Shown here one piece after another: positions 32,687 to 41,038 of a DNA stretch of 64,000 nt. This DNA comes from JACDBE01 sp963714055 (GTDB lineage Bacteria; Actinomycetota; Acidimicrobiia; Spongiisociales; UBA5794), in contig OY970227.1 in assembly GCA_963714055.1 (NCBI GenBank), forward strand, positions 682,001 to 746,000, given 5' to 3'. Both the position numbers and the translations under genes were made by a program. The notes below the pieces were generated by a model. That model saw only the letters and a list, made by a program, of their open reading frames with translations. It was not told the DNA's origin and did no database searches. The stretch's first letter is position 1. The number at the start of each line of letters is the position of its first letter.

Positions 32687-34052
32687 TCAGCTTCCGGGCG
32701 CATGCAGTTCCTGGGCTTTGCGATCGAATGCTTCCAGTATGGGCGTGATCGAGCTGGTGTCTTCGTTGCGGTCCTCGCGAGCGCGTTGGATGAGGCGGAG
32801 ATTGCGCAGCGTGGTCTCGGGTTGCCATTGCTCCTCTGCGGCGGCGAGGGCATCCTGGGCGTGGTCGGTCGCAGCGTCGAAGTTGTTGCGGAGCACTTCG
32901 AGCTCGAGGAGGGTCGCGTGGTCCCAATAGTTGGGTGTACCACCGGCGATGCGGCGGCAGGCGCTGTACAGGACGACCGGGAGGAGCTCGAGGCGGACCG
33001 GGTCGGGCGGTTGAGCGAGTTCCATCAGCGTGACGGCGTTGATCCCAGGGTACGCGTCCCGCCAATCTGCCTCGAACCCACGCCGGTAGGCGTCGATAGC
33101 CGCCTTGAGGTGACCGCGTGCCTCGAACTCGTTTCCTGCCTTCAGTTCCTCCTCCCACCTGTCCTTGTGGACGCGGCCGAGCAAACCGTAGGTCTCGCTG
33201 CTCGGGCCGTTCTCTTCGACCACGTGTCGCAGGACTTGTTCGGCCTCGTCGCTGCGGCCGGCGCGGTTCAGCGCCAACCCGAGTTGCTCGCGGACGAGCA
33301 CGGATCGCCTTGACCGGGTCGGACATCTCGTCGACCAAGGTGATCATGGCGTCCCATTCGCCAACGGCGCGGTACGACACCAACAGGTCGACGACCACAC
33401 CGGCTTCGGCGTCGCCGATGTCGCCGATTTCATCACGGACGACGTCCACGGCGGCCTTCCCGCTCTTGCGAGCGGCGTGGAGACGCTGCTTGACGTCCCT
33501 TGCATAGTCCACGCGGTGCCGGAACACATCGGTACTCAAGTGACTGATGTCCGTTGGAGCCAGATCCGTGATGAGTTGGTATACGGGGCTATCGGGCGCA
33601 TCCTGCCTGGCAGCCGACAGCGCGGCGGCGATCTTGGCGCTGTCAGCCTCAGGACGCGACGGGACCCCCGCCTCGAGCCCGTAAGTGACACCGCGGAGGA
33701 AGGTCACGTCAAAGGGGAGCCTGGTGCCCTCCGCAAACACCGATACCGTGGTTCGCGGGCGGATCCCGTGGCGAACACCGAACTCGTAGAACACGTTGGC
33801 GTTGGCGGCTGTCAGGTCGGCGATGGCGTAGTCGCAGAGAATCAGCCGTTCGAACATCGGCTTGTGGATGATGCCCCCGAGTTCCTCCTCATCCGCCCTC
33901 ACCGGGTCCATTCCCGCGGCGAGCACGGCAGGTCTGATCACGGACTGGTACACGGCGTTGAAATCGATGAACCCGCCCGCCGGATCCGGCTTCGTCCCGA
34001 ACGGCATCAACACGAAACACAACGGCTTCAAGGCAGCCTGCGGAGCAGACAT
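32687..34052 (-). pseudogene. DUF4071 (TRAFs-binding) protein with TIR/NDT-like N-terminus, frameshifted
   Basis: ATG 34052 follows GGAAGGGAG. The N-terminal 150 residues read CFVLMPFGTKPDPAGGFIDF, VIRPAVLAAGMDPVRADEE, IIHKPMFERLILCDYAIADL and NANVFYEFGVRHGIRP, a nucleoside-deoxyribosyltransferase/TIR-like fold common in conflict effectors. Helical TRAFs-binding repeats follow. Near 33305 the frame breaks after DPVKAIR. Skipping one base gives VLVREQLGLALNRAGRSDEA and the rest of the domain through GLLGRVHKDRW and YPGINAVTLMEL to TAG near 32687. A single extra base, either real decay or a sequence error, explains this. Intact, the protein would have about 454 residues. Confidence 0.75.
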
Positions 34053-34195
34053 CTCGACTCCCTTCCGACGCAACGTCCGAGGCCCGGCGGCGGCGCACTC
34101 ACAGGACGCCCGAGTCTTTGACCCAGGACAAGGACCGGCTCCCGGGAAGCGGCAGGGTCAGCGGTGAGATCCGCGGCCCGGCGCGCCTTCGACGG

Positions 34196-35338
34196 CTAAT
34201 CCCGGCCGTCCGTTGGGTCGGACCGCGACCACATCCAAAGACGGCCAAGTTTAGACCTAAGGCGCATTGATTCTGCGTCAGCACCCGCCTTGGCCAACGA
34301 CGTCTCGAGTTCCCGCACCTTTGCGCGTTCCGCTTTCAGCTCGCGACGCAGCTTGGTGGTCTGGCGCCTATACCGCTGGGTCGCGTCTCGCACCGCGAGT
34401 ACCGACTCGGCCCGGCTGTGATCGAATGTGAGCGCCAACGCCTCCTCATACATCACGACGTAGTCATCATGGAGTTCGTCTAGTCGTCCTGATATGCGCG
34501 GCTGGTTGGGTTCATGGACTAGGGCGTTGACCAGTTGCCAAACTTCCTCGCCCATCAACCGGAGACGCTTTGGGACGCCGATGTCGTCCCAGGTCATGCC
34601 GGAGTGCCGCATGCCGGCGTCCAAGTAGTCATCGACTTCGTGCGGTCTACCGTCGGTGAGATCCGCGTTGAACTCCAAAGAGAGCTGTCGGCGGGCACGC
34701 TCCAACGTCGATCGCCAGTCGGTGATCAGATCCGTATAACGCACGAACGCCCGAGGGTGTTCGCGGCCAGCCAATTCGGTGAGAAACACCGAGTTGATCC
34801 AACCGGCAGCGTTCGCAATATCCTTCGTCCGGCGTAGTTCCGGCGGCTTGTCCTGCCGGTAAGCTATGTCTCGCGAGCCGACCACCTCGGCGGGATGCCG
34901 AATGCAGGTTAGATACCGAAGGTCGATCCCCAAGTCCTTCGTCACGCGAGACCAAAGGTCGCTAAACCAATAGGCTTGTGGATCCTTGATAACAATCTGG
35001 TGCCTGTTCATGTGCTCGATGAGCCAGACCCGCAACTCCTCGCTCGCCGTGCCATCACTCAGCAACGCACCGAGCTGCTCTCTGGCGCGTGGCCTTGAGT
35101 CAATATTGTGGAGCGACAGCTGTCGGAGATGACGTTTGTGGAAGTCGATTACCCACTGCGGCTCGTAGAACCCTCGCGGGTTGGTCGGTTTGGCCGGTAC
35201 CTCCGGTTGCGGTACATACAGGCCGAGCCGCTTTAGGCTGCCCGCCAACGAGCTCGTGCCGCTCCTGCCCGAACCGGTCACAATGACCATCACGACTCTG
35301 TGCGCGGGGAAGGTGTCATGGCGCGGGGCGCGTGTCAC
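34196..35338 (-). CDS. Sulfotransferase-family protein with coiled-coil tail
   Basis: The 380-residue protein contains the 5'-phosphosulfate loop VTGSGRSGTSSLAGSLKRLG near residue 20, the PRGFYEP motif, VIKDPQAYWF, and the 3'-phosphate region LTCIRHPAEVVGSRD, so it should use PAPS to sulfate a glycan or other acceptor. The last 90 residues are helical and charged (TTKLRRELKAERAKVRELE). I chose GTG 35338, which follows GGGAG. GTG 35350 is also in frame. It is followed upstream by the Stealth-like fragment, which suggests a surface-glycan module. Confidence 0.82.
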   Translation of the reverse strand: MTRAPRHDTFPAHRVVMVIVTGSGRSGTSSLAGSLKRLGLYVPQPEVPAKPTNPRGFYEPQWVIDFHKRHLRQLSLHNIDSRPRAREQLGALLSDGTASEELRVWLIEHMNRHQIVIKDPQAYWFSDLWSRVTKDLGIDLRYLTCIRHPAEVVGSRDIAYRQDKPPELRRTKDIANAAGWINSVFLTELAGREHPRAFVRYTDLITDWRSTLERARRQLSLEFNADLTDGRPHEVDDYLDAGMRHSGMTWDDIGVPKRLRLMGEEVWQLVNALVHEPNQPRISGRLDELHDDYVVMYEEALALTFDHSRAESVLAVRDATQRYRRQTTKLRRELKAERAKVRELETSLAKAGADAESMRLRSKLGRLWMWSRSDPTDGRD

Positions 35339-35368
35339 ACTGTCTCCCACGGCGCGGCAATCGGAAAG

Positions 35369-36001
35369 TTAGGCATCGAGAAACCGAGCAGCAAGGTCGT
35401 TAGATCTTGCCGGCGACACAGTGTGTTCTTGATGGTCAGCAAGACAGAAGAAGTCCTCCTGACGCCTCATCGGATGGCTGAGCTGACGTTGAGTAGATCG
35501 CCCGGTTAGATTTACATAGGCGTGGTTGGCAGCTCCGACATGAGCGGACCCCGTGATCAACCCATAGTGTTGTGCCAGCGACGATAGCATTGAGACGTCG
35601 CGATCAGACCGGAACGGCGCCCGCGCGGTCATCTCGACGTCGTCGGCGAAGCGATCGGCAATCTCCTCGAGGACTGACCGACGATGCGGATGTGGAGTAT
35701 GTGCAATCGTGCTGGTAATCGTGACGCCGAGCGACGCCTCCATCGCCTCGAGCCTCTTGACTGCCTCCCGGGCCGACTTCTCTGCTCGGTCAGTCACAGT
35801 CCTGGCGAAGTGGAGATTCGACGTGGCGACCTCGACGGCAAGCTGCGCATCGTGGACCTTCTCCTGTGATTGGGCGTTCCGCATCCTGACCTTGTCGCGA
35901 TCGGCCGCGAGTCGTTCGAGTCGTTTCCGCAGAGCTTGAGTCCATGAGTGCGCTTCCGCTGTTTCAAGAGAGCGCGGTCGGCCCTGCGCGAGCGGTGGCA
36001 A
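35369..36001 (-). CDS. Coiled coil fused to the C-terminal part of a Stealth-type phosphotransferase
   Basis: The 210-residue frame opens at TTG 36001, right after an in-frame TGA. Residues 20-95 are coiled coil (WTQALRKRLERLAADRDKVR onward). The rest reads AHTPHPHRRSVLEEIADRF, APFRSDRDVSMLSSLAQHY and HAYVNLTGRSTQRQL then EDFFCLADH, resembling the last conserved regions (CR3-CR4) of Stealth capsule phosphotransferases. The catalytic N-terminal regions are missing, so it is probably a remnant or a recombined fragment. It lies 30 bp upstream of the sulfotransferase gene on the same strand. Confidence 0.5.
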   Translation of the reverse strand: MPPLAQGRPRSLETAEAHSWTQALRKRLERLAADRDKVRMRNAQSQEKVHDAQLAVEVATSNLHFARTVTDRAEKSAREAVKRLEAMEASLGVTITSTIAHTPHPHRRSVLEEIADRFADDVEMTARAPFRSDRDVSMLSSLAQHYGLITGSAHVGAANHAYVNLTGRSTQRQLSHPMRRQEDFFCLADHQEHTVSPARSNDLAARFLDA

Positions 36002-36262
36002 TCACGGCAAGCCTCTCGTGACCGTCAATGATCGCTTTAAGGATAGGCAGGTCTGCCTCGGTCTCCCTTTGCCAGTCGAGCTGGGCCTCCGGATCCGTGT
36101 CCTCCAGCGGCGGCTCGTAGCTGAATGCTTCATGGTCGGCGCGGCACGCACGTCGGACCCGTTCCGGTTCCCAGTCGTCCGGGGTCGCCCGCTGAACGAC
36201 CCACGTGGACTTGACCGATTCGTCCGATCGACGCGGGGACAGATCTACGAAACCGGTTTGTG
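36002..36262 (-). pseudogene. Decayed coding fragment upstream of the Stealth-like frame
   Basis: The minus strand keeps a coherent open frame without any ATG, GTG or TTG start: STWVVQRATPDDWEPERVRR, then FSYEPPLEDTDPEAQLDWQR and ADLPILKAIIDGHERLAVI. It stops in TGA just inside the next frame. It may be the displaced middle of the gene at 35369-36001 or a separate lost gene. I do not recognise the family. Confidence 0.4.
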
Positions 36263-36439
36263 ACGCGGATGGTCATCGAGACGCAATCCAGGACGGCCGG
36301 AGCGACCCGGCGAGGTCGGGTGTTGCCGGGCGGGGGCACTGTCGCCATGATGGGCCTAACAGATGAAGCCGTACCACGCGGCGCGCCGCTGTCTCATGAG
36401 GAACCACGCCTTACGAGACCCGACCTTGGGTGGGCGTGT

Positions 36440-39400
36440 GTGACCACTACGGACGTAACGAGCAGCGCCGCTGCGGCCGCTGAGGTGCCGCAGCGGTTGC
36501 ACGCGTTCGTCTCGTACTCCCATCGTGACGAGGCGTTTGTCCATGATCTGACACGCCGCTTGGAGGAGTTGGATCGGCAAGTGTGGATCGACTCGGACGA
36601 TCTCCCTCCGGGTGCTCCGTGGCGACGCGAGTTGGGGACAGCACTTGAAGCCGCCGACACCTTCCTGTTCGTCATCAGTCCCGACTCGCTGGCATCGACC
36701 GAGTGTCAGCTCGAGCTGGCCCGCGCCCTGGAGCTGGGGAAGCGCATCATCCCGGTGCTCCGTCGTGATGTAGATGAGTGTCCCCAACCTGTTGCGGTCC
36801 TGCAGTTTCTCGATGCTCGGGTCGACGAGAGCCTCGAAGCTGTCGTTCGAGGGGTCGTGTCGGCGATCGACGTCGATCCTGATTGGACGCGCGACCACAC
36901 GCATTGGCTGTCACGGGCGCTCAACTGGGACCAGCACGACCAGAACCGCAGCTACCTGTTGCGCGGCTCGGACCTGCAGGGTGCCGAGCTGTGGCTCACC
37001 AACCAAGCTCCAGAGAAGACACCGTTCCCAACCCGGCTCCAGATCGACTACATCGGCGCCAGTCGACGCGCCGAGAAGCATCGTCTCCGAACCCTCCTCG
37101 TGGCGTCACTCCTCGCCGTAGTCATTGCTGTAGGTTTGGCAACCGTCGCACTCCTGCAACGAAACGAAGCCACAGCCCAAGAGTCGCGCGCCAACCAAGA
37201 AGCCGACCGAGCCACCCAAGAAGCCGACCGCGCCAACCAAGAAGCCGACCGCGCCAACCAAGAAGCCGACCGAGCTCGCCTGGCCGAAGCCCAGGCTCGA
37301 GCCCGGGAGCTGGCAGCACTCTCGGGCAGAGCTTTGGAACGAGACTCAGAGCTCGGTGCGCTGCTCGCCATGGAAGCGGCTAACACCGCGGTCAACAGTG
37401 GCAACGATGAGACGTCGCCCTATGCCGCCTTGTACGACGTAGCCGCCTCCCCTTGGCGGGCCACCCTCACGCATGCCGATCGCGTGCTGTCGGCGGTGTT
37501 CAGCCCAGACGGGACCCGTATCGTCACCGCCAGTTGGGATAACACCGCCCAGGTTTGGGACGTCGACGGCACCCCGCTGGTCACCCTTCCCCACGACGAC
37601 GACGTGGTGTCGGCGGTGTTCAGCCCTGACGGGACCCGTATCCTCACCGCCAGTCGGGACGACACCGCCCAGGTTTGGGACCTCGACGGCACCCCGCTGG
37701 TCACCCTTCCCCACGACGACGACGTGCTGTCGGCGGTGTTCAGCCTCGACGGGACCCGGATCGTCACCGCCAGTTGGGATGGCACCGCCCGGGTTTGGGA
37801 CGTCGACGGCACCCCGCTGGTCACCCTTCCCCACGACGACGACGTGCTGTCGGCGGTGTTCAGCCCTGACGGGACCCGGATCCTCACCGCCAGTCGGGAT
37901 GACACCGCCCAGGTTTGGGACGTCGACGGCACCCCGCTGGTCACCCTTCCCCACGACGACGGCGTGGGATCGGCGGTGTTCAACCCCGACGGGACCCGTA
38001 TCCTCACCGCCAGCTCGGATGGCACCGCCCGGGTTTGGGACGTCGACGGCACCCCGCTGGTCACCCTTCCCCACGACGACAACGTGGAGTCGGCGGTGTT
38101 CAGCCCTGACGGGACCCGGATCCTCACCGCCAGTCGGGACGACACCGCCCAGGTTTGGGACCTCGACGGCACCCCGCTCGTCACCCTTCCCCACGACGAC
38201 GGTGTGGTATCGGCGGTGTTCAACCCAGACGGGACCCGAATCGTCACCGCCAGTTGGGATAACACCGCCCAGGTTTGGGACGTCGACGGCACCCCGCTCG
38301 TCACCCTCACCCACGACGACAACGTCCTGTCGGCGGTGTTCAGCCCTGACGGGACCCGGATCCTCACCGCCAGTCGGGATAACACCGCCCAGGTTTGGGA
38401 CCTCGACGGTACCCGGCTCGTCACCCTTCCCCACGACGACGACGTGCTGTCGGCGGTGTTCAGCCCTGACGGGACCCGTATCCTCACCGCCAGCTCGGAT
38501 GGCACCGCCCGGGTTTGGGACGTCGACGGCACCCCGCTCGCCACCCTCACCCACGACGACGACGTGCTGTCGGCGGTGTTCAACCCAGACGGGACCCGGA
38601 TCCTCACCGCCAGTCGGGATGACACCGCCCGGGTTTGGGACCTCGACGGTACCCCGCTCGTCACCCTCCCCCACGACGACGACGTGCTGTCGGCGGTGTT
38701 CAGCCCTGACGGGACCCGGATCCTCACCGCCAGTTCGGATGGCACCGCCCGGGTTTGGGACCTCGACGGCACCCCGCTCGCCACCCTCACCCACGACGAC
38801 GACGTGCTGTCGGCGGTGTTCAACCCAGACGGGACCCGGATCCTCACCGCCAGTTCGGATGGCACCGCCCGGGTTTGGGACCTCGACGGCACCCCGCTCG
38901 CCACCCTCACCCACGACGACGACGTGGTATCGGCGGTGTTCAACCCAGACGGAACCCGCATCGTCACCGCCAGTTGGGATAACACCGCCCAGGTTTGGGA
39001 CCTCGACGGCACCCCGCTCGCCACCCTCACCCACGACGACGACGTGGAGTCGGCGGTGTTCAGCCCTGACGGGACCCGCATCGTCACCGCCAGTTGGGAT
39101 GGCATCGCCCAGGTTTGGGACCTCGACGGTACCCGGCTCGTCACCCTTCCCCACGACGACGACGTGCTGTCGGCTGTGTTCAGCCTCGACGGGACCCGCA
39201 TCGTCACCGCCAGTTCGGATGGCACCGCCCGGGTTTGGGACGTCGACGGCACCCCGCTCGCCACCCTTTCCCACGACGACACCGTGCTGTCGGCGGAGTT
39301 CAACCCAGACGGGACCCGTATCGTCACCGCTAGTTGGGATGACACCGCCCAGGTTTGGGGTACCTGGAGCTTCGATCAGGTGCTGGACGAAGTCCGGCAT

Positions 39401-39475
39401 CGCATTGGCGATGGGCACTTCACGGACACTGAATGCGTTCAGTATCAGATCGTCGCGTGCCCCGCAGGCTCATAG
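36440..39475 (+). CDS. TIR-transmembrane protein with 16 near-identical WD40 repeats
   Basis: The protein has about 1011 residues. Residues 18-150 are a TIR domain (HAFVSYSHRDEAFVHDLTRR, QVWIDSDDLPPGAPWRREL, TFLFVISPDSLASTECQLELA with candidate catalytic Glu88/Glu92, KRIIPVLRRDVDE). One membrane helix lies near 217-240 (LLVASLLAVVIAVGLATVALL). Then come a coiled coil of four NQEADRA-type heptads (251-278) and an ARELAALSGRALERDSELGALLAMEA linker. Sixteen 40-residue WD40 units follow from residue 343, each of the type SAVFSPDGTRILTASRD. GTG 36440 is the likely start. The frame is open back to 36260. The family logic is sensor (WD40 disc) outside, TIR effector inside or the reverse. Confidence 0.85.
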   Translation: MTTTDVTSSAAAAAEVPQRLHAFVSYSHRDEAFVHDLTRRLEELDRQVWIDSDDLPPGAPWRRELGTALEAADTFLFVISPDSLASTECQLELARALELGKRIIPVLRRDVDECPQPVAVLQFLDARVDESLEAVVRGVVSAIDVDPDWTRDHTHWLSRALNWDQHDQNRSYLLRGSDLQGAELWLTNQAPEKTPFPTRLQIDYIGASRRAEKHRLRTLLVASLLAVVIAVGLATVALLQRNEATAQESRANQEADRATQEADRANQEADRANQEADRARLAEAQARARELAALSGRALERDSELGALLAMEAANTAVNSGNDETSPYAALYDVAASPWRATLTHADRVLSAVFSPDGTRIVTASWDNTAQVWDVDGTPLVTLPHDDDVVSAVFSPDGTRILTASRDDTAQVWDLDGTPLVTLPHDDDVLSAVFSLDGTRIVTASWDGTARVWDVDGTPLVTLPHDDDVLSAVFSPDGTRILTASRDDTAQVWDVDGTPLVTLPHDDGVGSAVFNPDGTRILTASSDGTARVWDVDGTPLVTLPHDDNVESAVFSPDGTRILTASRDDTAQVWDLDGTPLVTLPHDDGVVSAVFNPDGTRIVTASWDNTAQVWDVDGTPLVTLTHDDNVLSAVFSPDGTRILTASRDNTAQVWDLDGTRLVTLPHDDDVLSAVFSPDGTRILTASSDGTARVWDVDGTPLATLTHDDDVLSAVFNPDGTRILTASRDDTARVWDLDGTPLVTLPHDDDVLSAVFSPDGTRILTASSDGTARVWDLDGTPLATLTHDDDVLSAVFNPDGTRILTASSDGTARVWDLDGTPLATLTHDDDVVSAVFNPDGTRIVTASWDNTAQVWDLDGTPLATLTHDDDVESAVFSPDGTRIVTASWDGIAQVWDLDGTRLVTLPHDDDVLSAVFSLDGTRIVTASSDGTARVWDVDGTPLATLSHDDTVLSAEFNPDGTRIVTASWDDTAQVWGTWSFDQVLDEVRHRIGDGHFTDTECVQYQIVACPAGS
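37190..37273 (+). repeat. Four 21-bp heptad repeats (coiled coil)
   Basis: Four tandem units of the type GCCAACCAAGAAGCCGACCG encode ANQEADR / ATQEADR / ANQEADR / ANQEADR in the TIR-WD40 protein. They form a regular coiled coil right after the membrane helix. Confidence 0.9.
37466..39385 (+). repeat. Sixteen 120-bp WD40 repeats in phase
   Basis: Sixteen units of exactly 120 bp encode 40-residue WD40 blades without any length change. Units are nearly identical at the DNA level. Variation is confined to a few codons: the residue after HDD (D/G/N/T), the one after the next V (L/V/E/G), W/R/S before D, N/D/G after it, Q/R before VWD, and P/T/S before H. The last unit diverges after QVW. Concerted amplification with focused change is the pattern of recognition-type WD40 arrays. 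Confidence 0.95.
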
Positions 39476-39502
39476 GACCGAAGCGGCCGGAGCCTGACAG
39501 GT

Positions 39503-39610
39503 AGCCCGGACACCCAGGTCGTGACCGGCGGCGCCGACAAGACGGTGCGGGTGTGGGAGCCGGCTTCAGGGTGCCTTTGGGCAGAACGACCTCGAGCCGC
39601 GCTGGACTGA
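39503..39610 (+). pseudogene. Remnant of a different WD40 repeat
   Basis: Just after the TIR-WD40 stop, the plus strand reads SPDTQVVTGGADKTVRVWEP followed by ASG and a short tail to TGA 39608-39610. It is a WD40 half-blade unlike the 16 upstream units (GGADKTVRVWE versus ASRDDTAQVWD). It is therefore a relic of another repeat protein or of an ancestral 3' end. Confidence 0.55.
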
Positions 39611-39692
39611 CGAAGCTGAGTAGACGTGCTCCCGTCTTCAGCTGCTCATGGGGAATCGACGCGACATGCCCGAAAGGGCTCACTCCCCCATG

Positions 39693-39770
39693 ACCTGCCG
39701 ACAACCAGTCCGACGCTTCGGAGTTCCTAGTCGCGAAAACCCTGGTTCGGTCTTGTGCCGGCCCTGTGCC
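39693..39770 (+). repeat. Solo tRNA-flank arm module D
   Basis: GCCGACAACCAGTCCGACGC, then GTCGCGAAAACCCTGGTTCGG and TTGTGCC/TGTGCC (39753 and 39765), match the modules at 53.83 and 58.33 kb over the hairpin and arm parts. No tRNA bases follow. 39611-39948 holds no gene. Confidence 0.55.
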
Positions 39771-39948
39771 CCTCCAGCTTCGAATCGGGCCAGCAATCGA
39801 GCCGAGGACGCCCGCGCCCGAGGAACGATTAAGTGCCGGAAAGCCCTGACCTGCAAGGGCTCGGTCACCATCGGCCTCGACCCGGACCAACCAGCCGAGC
39901 CGACACTGACGAGACGATGGACGCACGCACGCTCCGGGGGTCGCCGCA

Positions 39949-40644
39949 TCATTCCTCCTCGATCCACGCCTCGACCGCCTTCCGGCTGATCCCCGACTCG
40001 AGTAGAACGCGAGCGCCGGGAGACCTCTCGTCGCGGAGGATGCCAAGGAGGATGTGTCCGGTTCCGATACGACGATCACCGCTACGGATCGTTTCCCGCA
40101 GGGCCAGCTCCAAGACCTTCTTGGAGTCAGCCGAGAACGGGATGTGACCAGCATCGCGGGTACCACCGGCGTCCACATCCGTTGCCGACGCCGCTGACCT
40201 GATCTCGTCCACGGAACCCCCGAGCGCCGTGATCGCGCGACAAGCAACACTCGCCGGATCGTCGAGGAGCCCAAGCACCAGGTGCTCGGTACCCACATGA
40301 GAACTCTCCGCCACTCGGGCGTGGGCCGCCGCCCGCACCACCACATGCCGTGCCTGTTCGCCGAGCCGGGTGAGAAAGAAGCCCCCACGACGTTGACGTC
40401 CTGTTGACGTGAAGCGCTTCTGTGCGGCCTGCTTGCTCACCCCCATGCACTCCCCGATCTCCTCCCACGTCGCACCCGACGAACGAGCCTGCTCCACGAA
40501 GTGGCCGACCAGGCCGTCACCCAATTCGGCAATCCGACCCGATACGACTACCGCTTCGGTGAGATGCTGCAGGGGGTCAGCCTCCGGGGTTGTCGCCTCA
40601 ACCAGACCGATCAGGTCATTCCACGTAGGCAAAGACTCCACCAT
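39949..40644 (-). CDS. Clp N-terminal-domain protein with an N-terminal HTH
   Basis: The 231-residue protein has an N-terminal helix-turn-helix region (GLVGHFVEQARSSGATWEEIGECMGVSKQAAQKRF, in parts) joined to two Clp-N repeats: RHVVVRAAAHARVAESSHVGTEHLVLGLLDD and FSADSKKVLELALRETIRSGDRRIGTGHILLGILRDE. It has no ATPase domain, so it is an adaptor or regulator, not a Clp unfoldase. The start ATG 40644 has no ribosome site but lies 6 nt after a -10 box, which implies a leaderless mRNA. It probably controls itself through the GTTGAC repeats. Confidence 0.82.
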   Translation of the reverse strand: MVESLPTWNDLIGLVEATTPEADPLQHLTEAVVVSGRIAELGDGLVGHFVEQARSSGATWEEIGECMGVSKQAAQKRFTSTGRQRRGGFFLTRLGEQARHVVVRAAAHARVAESSHVGTEHLVLGLLDDPASVACRAITALGGSVDEIRSAASATDVDAGGTRDAGHIPFSADSKKVLELALRETIRSGDRRIGTGHILLGILRDERSPGARVLLESGISRKAVEAWIEEE

Positions 40645-40646
40645 GC

Positions 40647-40691
40647 GTCAACTCTAAGTTGACAACAGCAGATTGTCAACCGGAGGTTGAC
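40647..40691 (-). promoter_or_regulatory. Promoter and operator of the Clp-N/HTH gene
   Basis: Read on the minus strand, TTGACA (40674-40679), a 17-bp spacer and TAGAGT (40651-40656) form a near-consensus promoter ending 6 nt before the ATG. The -35 is embedded in a perfect inverted repeat, GTTGACAA (40658-40665) and TTGTCAAC (40673-40680), and two further GTTGAC half-sites flank it (40647-40652 and 40686-40691). A protein bound there would block transcription. Confidence 0.75.
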
Positions 40692-41001
40692 GACTGTGGA
40701 CACCCTGGTTGCGCAGTGTGAATGATTCGGCACGAGTACGACGCCGCTGGTGCCCCTCGATGCAGAGAGGAGGGAGAGTCAGGACGCGGCGACGGTGTCG
40801 GATGACGAAATAGGTCATCGCTGCCGCCGCGATGATGCCGGGCAGCATGTGAACGGCGAGGACGCCGACGAGGGTCGGTCCGCCCCAGTCTTCGTGGTAG
40901 GTGGCTGGATCACCCAAGTCGATGCTGAGGGGTTCGACTATCGCTCGGGCCACGAGGAACGCGCCGAGGAGCCAGGCAACGATCGTAGAAATCTTCCTCA
41001 T
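40654..41001 (-). CDS. Small membrane protein
   Basis: The 115-residue protein starts at ATG 41001 and has two helices (ISTIVAWLLGAFLVARAIVEPL and LVGVLAVHMLPGIIAAAAMTYFVI), then a basic tail. The tail after RRRVLTL looks less protein-like and the stop lies inside the operator of the next gene, so the 3' end may be recent or decayed. No family is recognised. Confidence 0.5.
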   Translation of the reverse strand: MRKISTIVAWLLGAFLVARAIVEPLSIDLGDPATYHEDWGGPTLVGVLAVHMLPGIIAAAAMTYFVIRHRRRVLTLPPLCIEGHQRRRTRAESFTLRNQGVHSRQPPVDNLLLST

Positions 41002-41038
41002 GTAATCCGACGATATCTGTTGGCGTCGATGAGCGGCC

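Noticed and set aside
37466..39385. CRISPR array
   Set aside because: The units are contiguous, in frame and encode WD40 blades. There are no unique spacers. No cas genes or other arrays are present.
37346..39418. Two very long open frames antisense to the WD40 array
   Set aside because: They mirror the 120-bp repeat. Lack of stops follows from the repeated codon pattern, and no start or ribosome site supports them.
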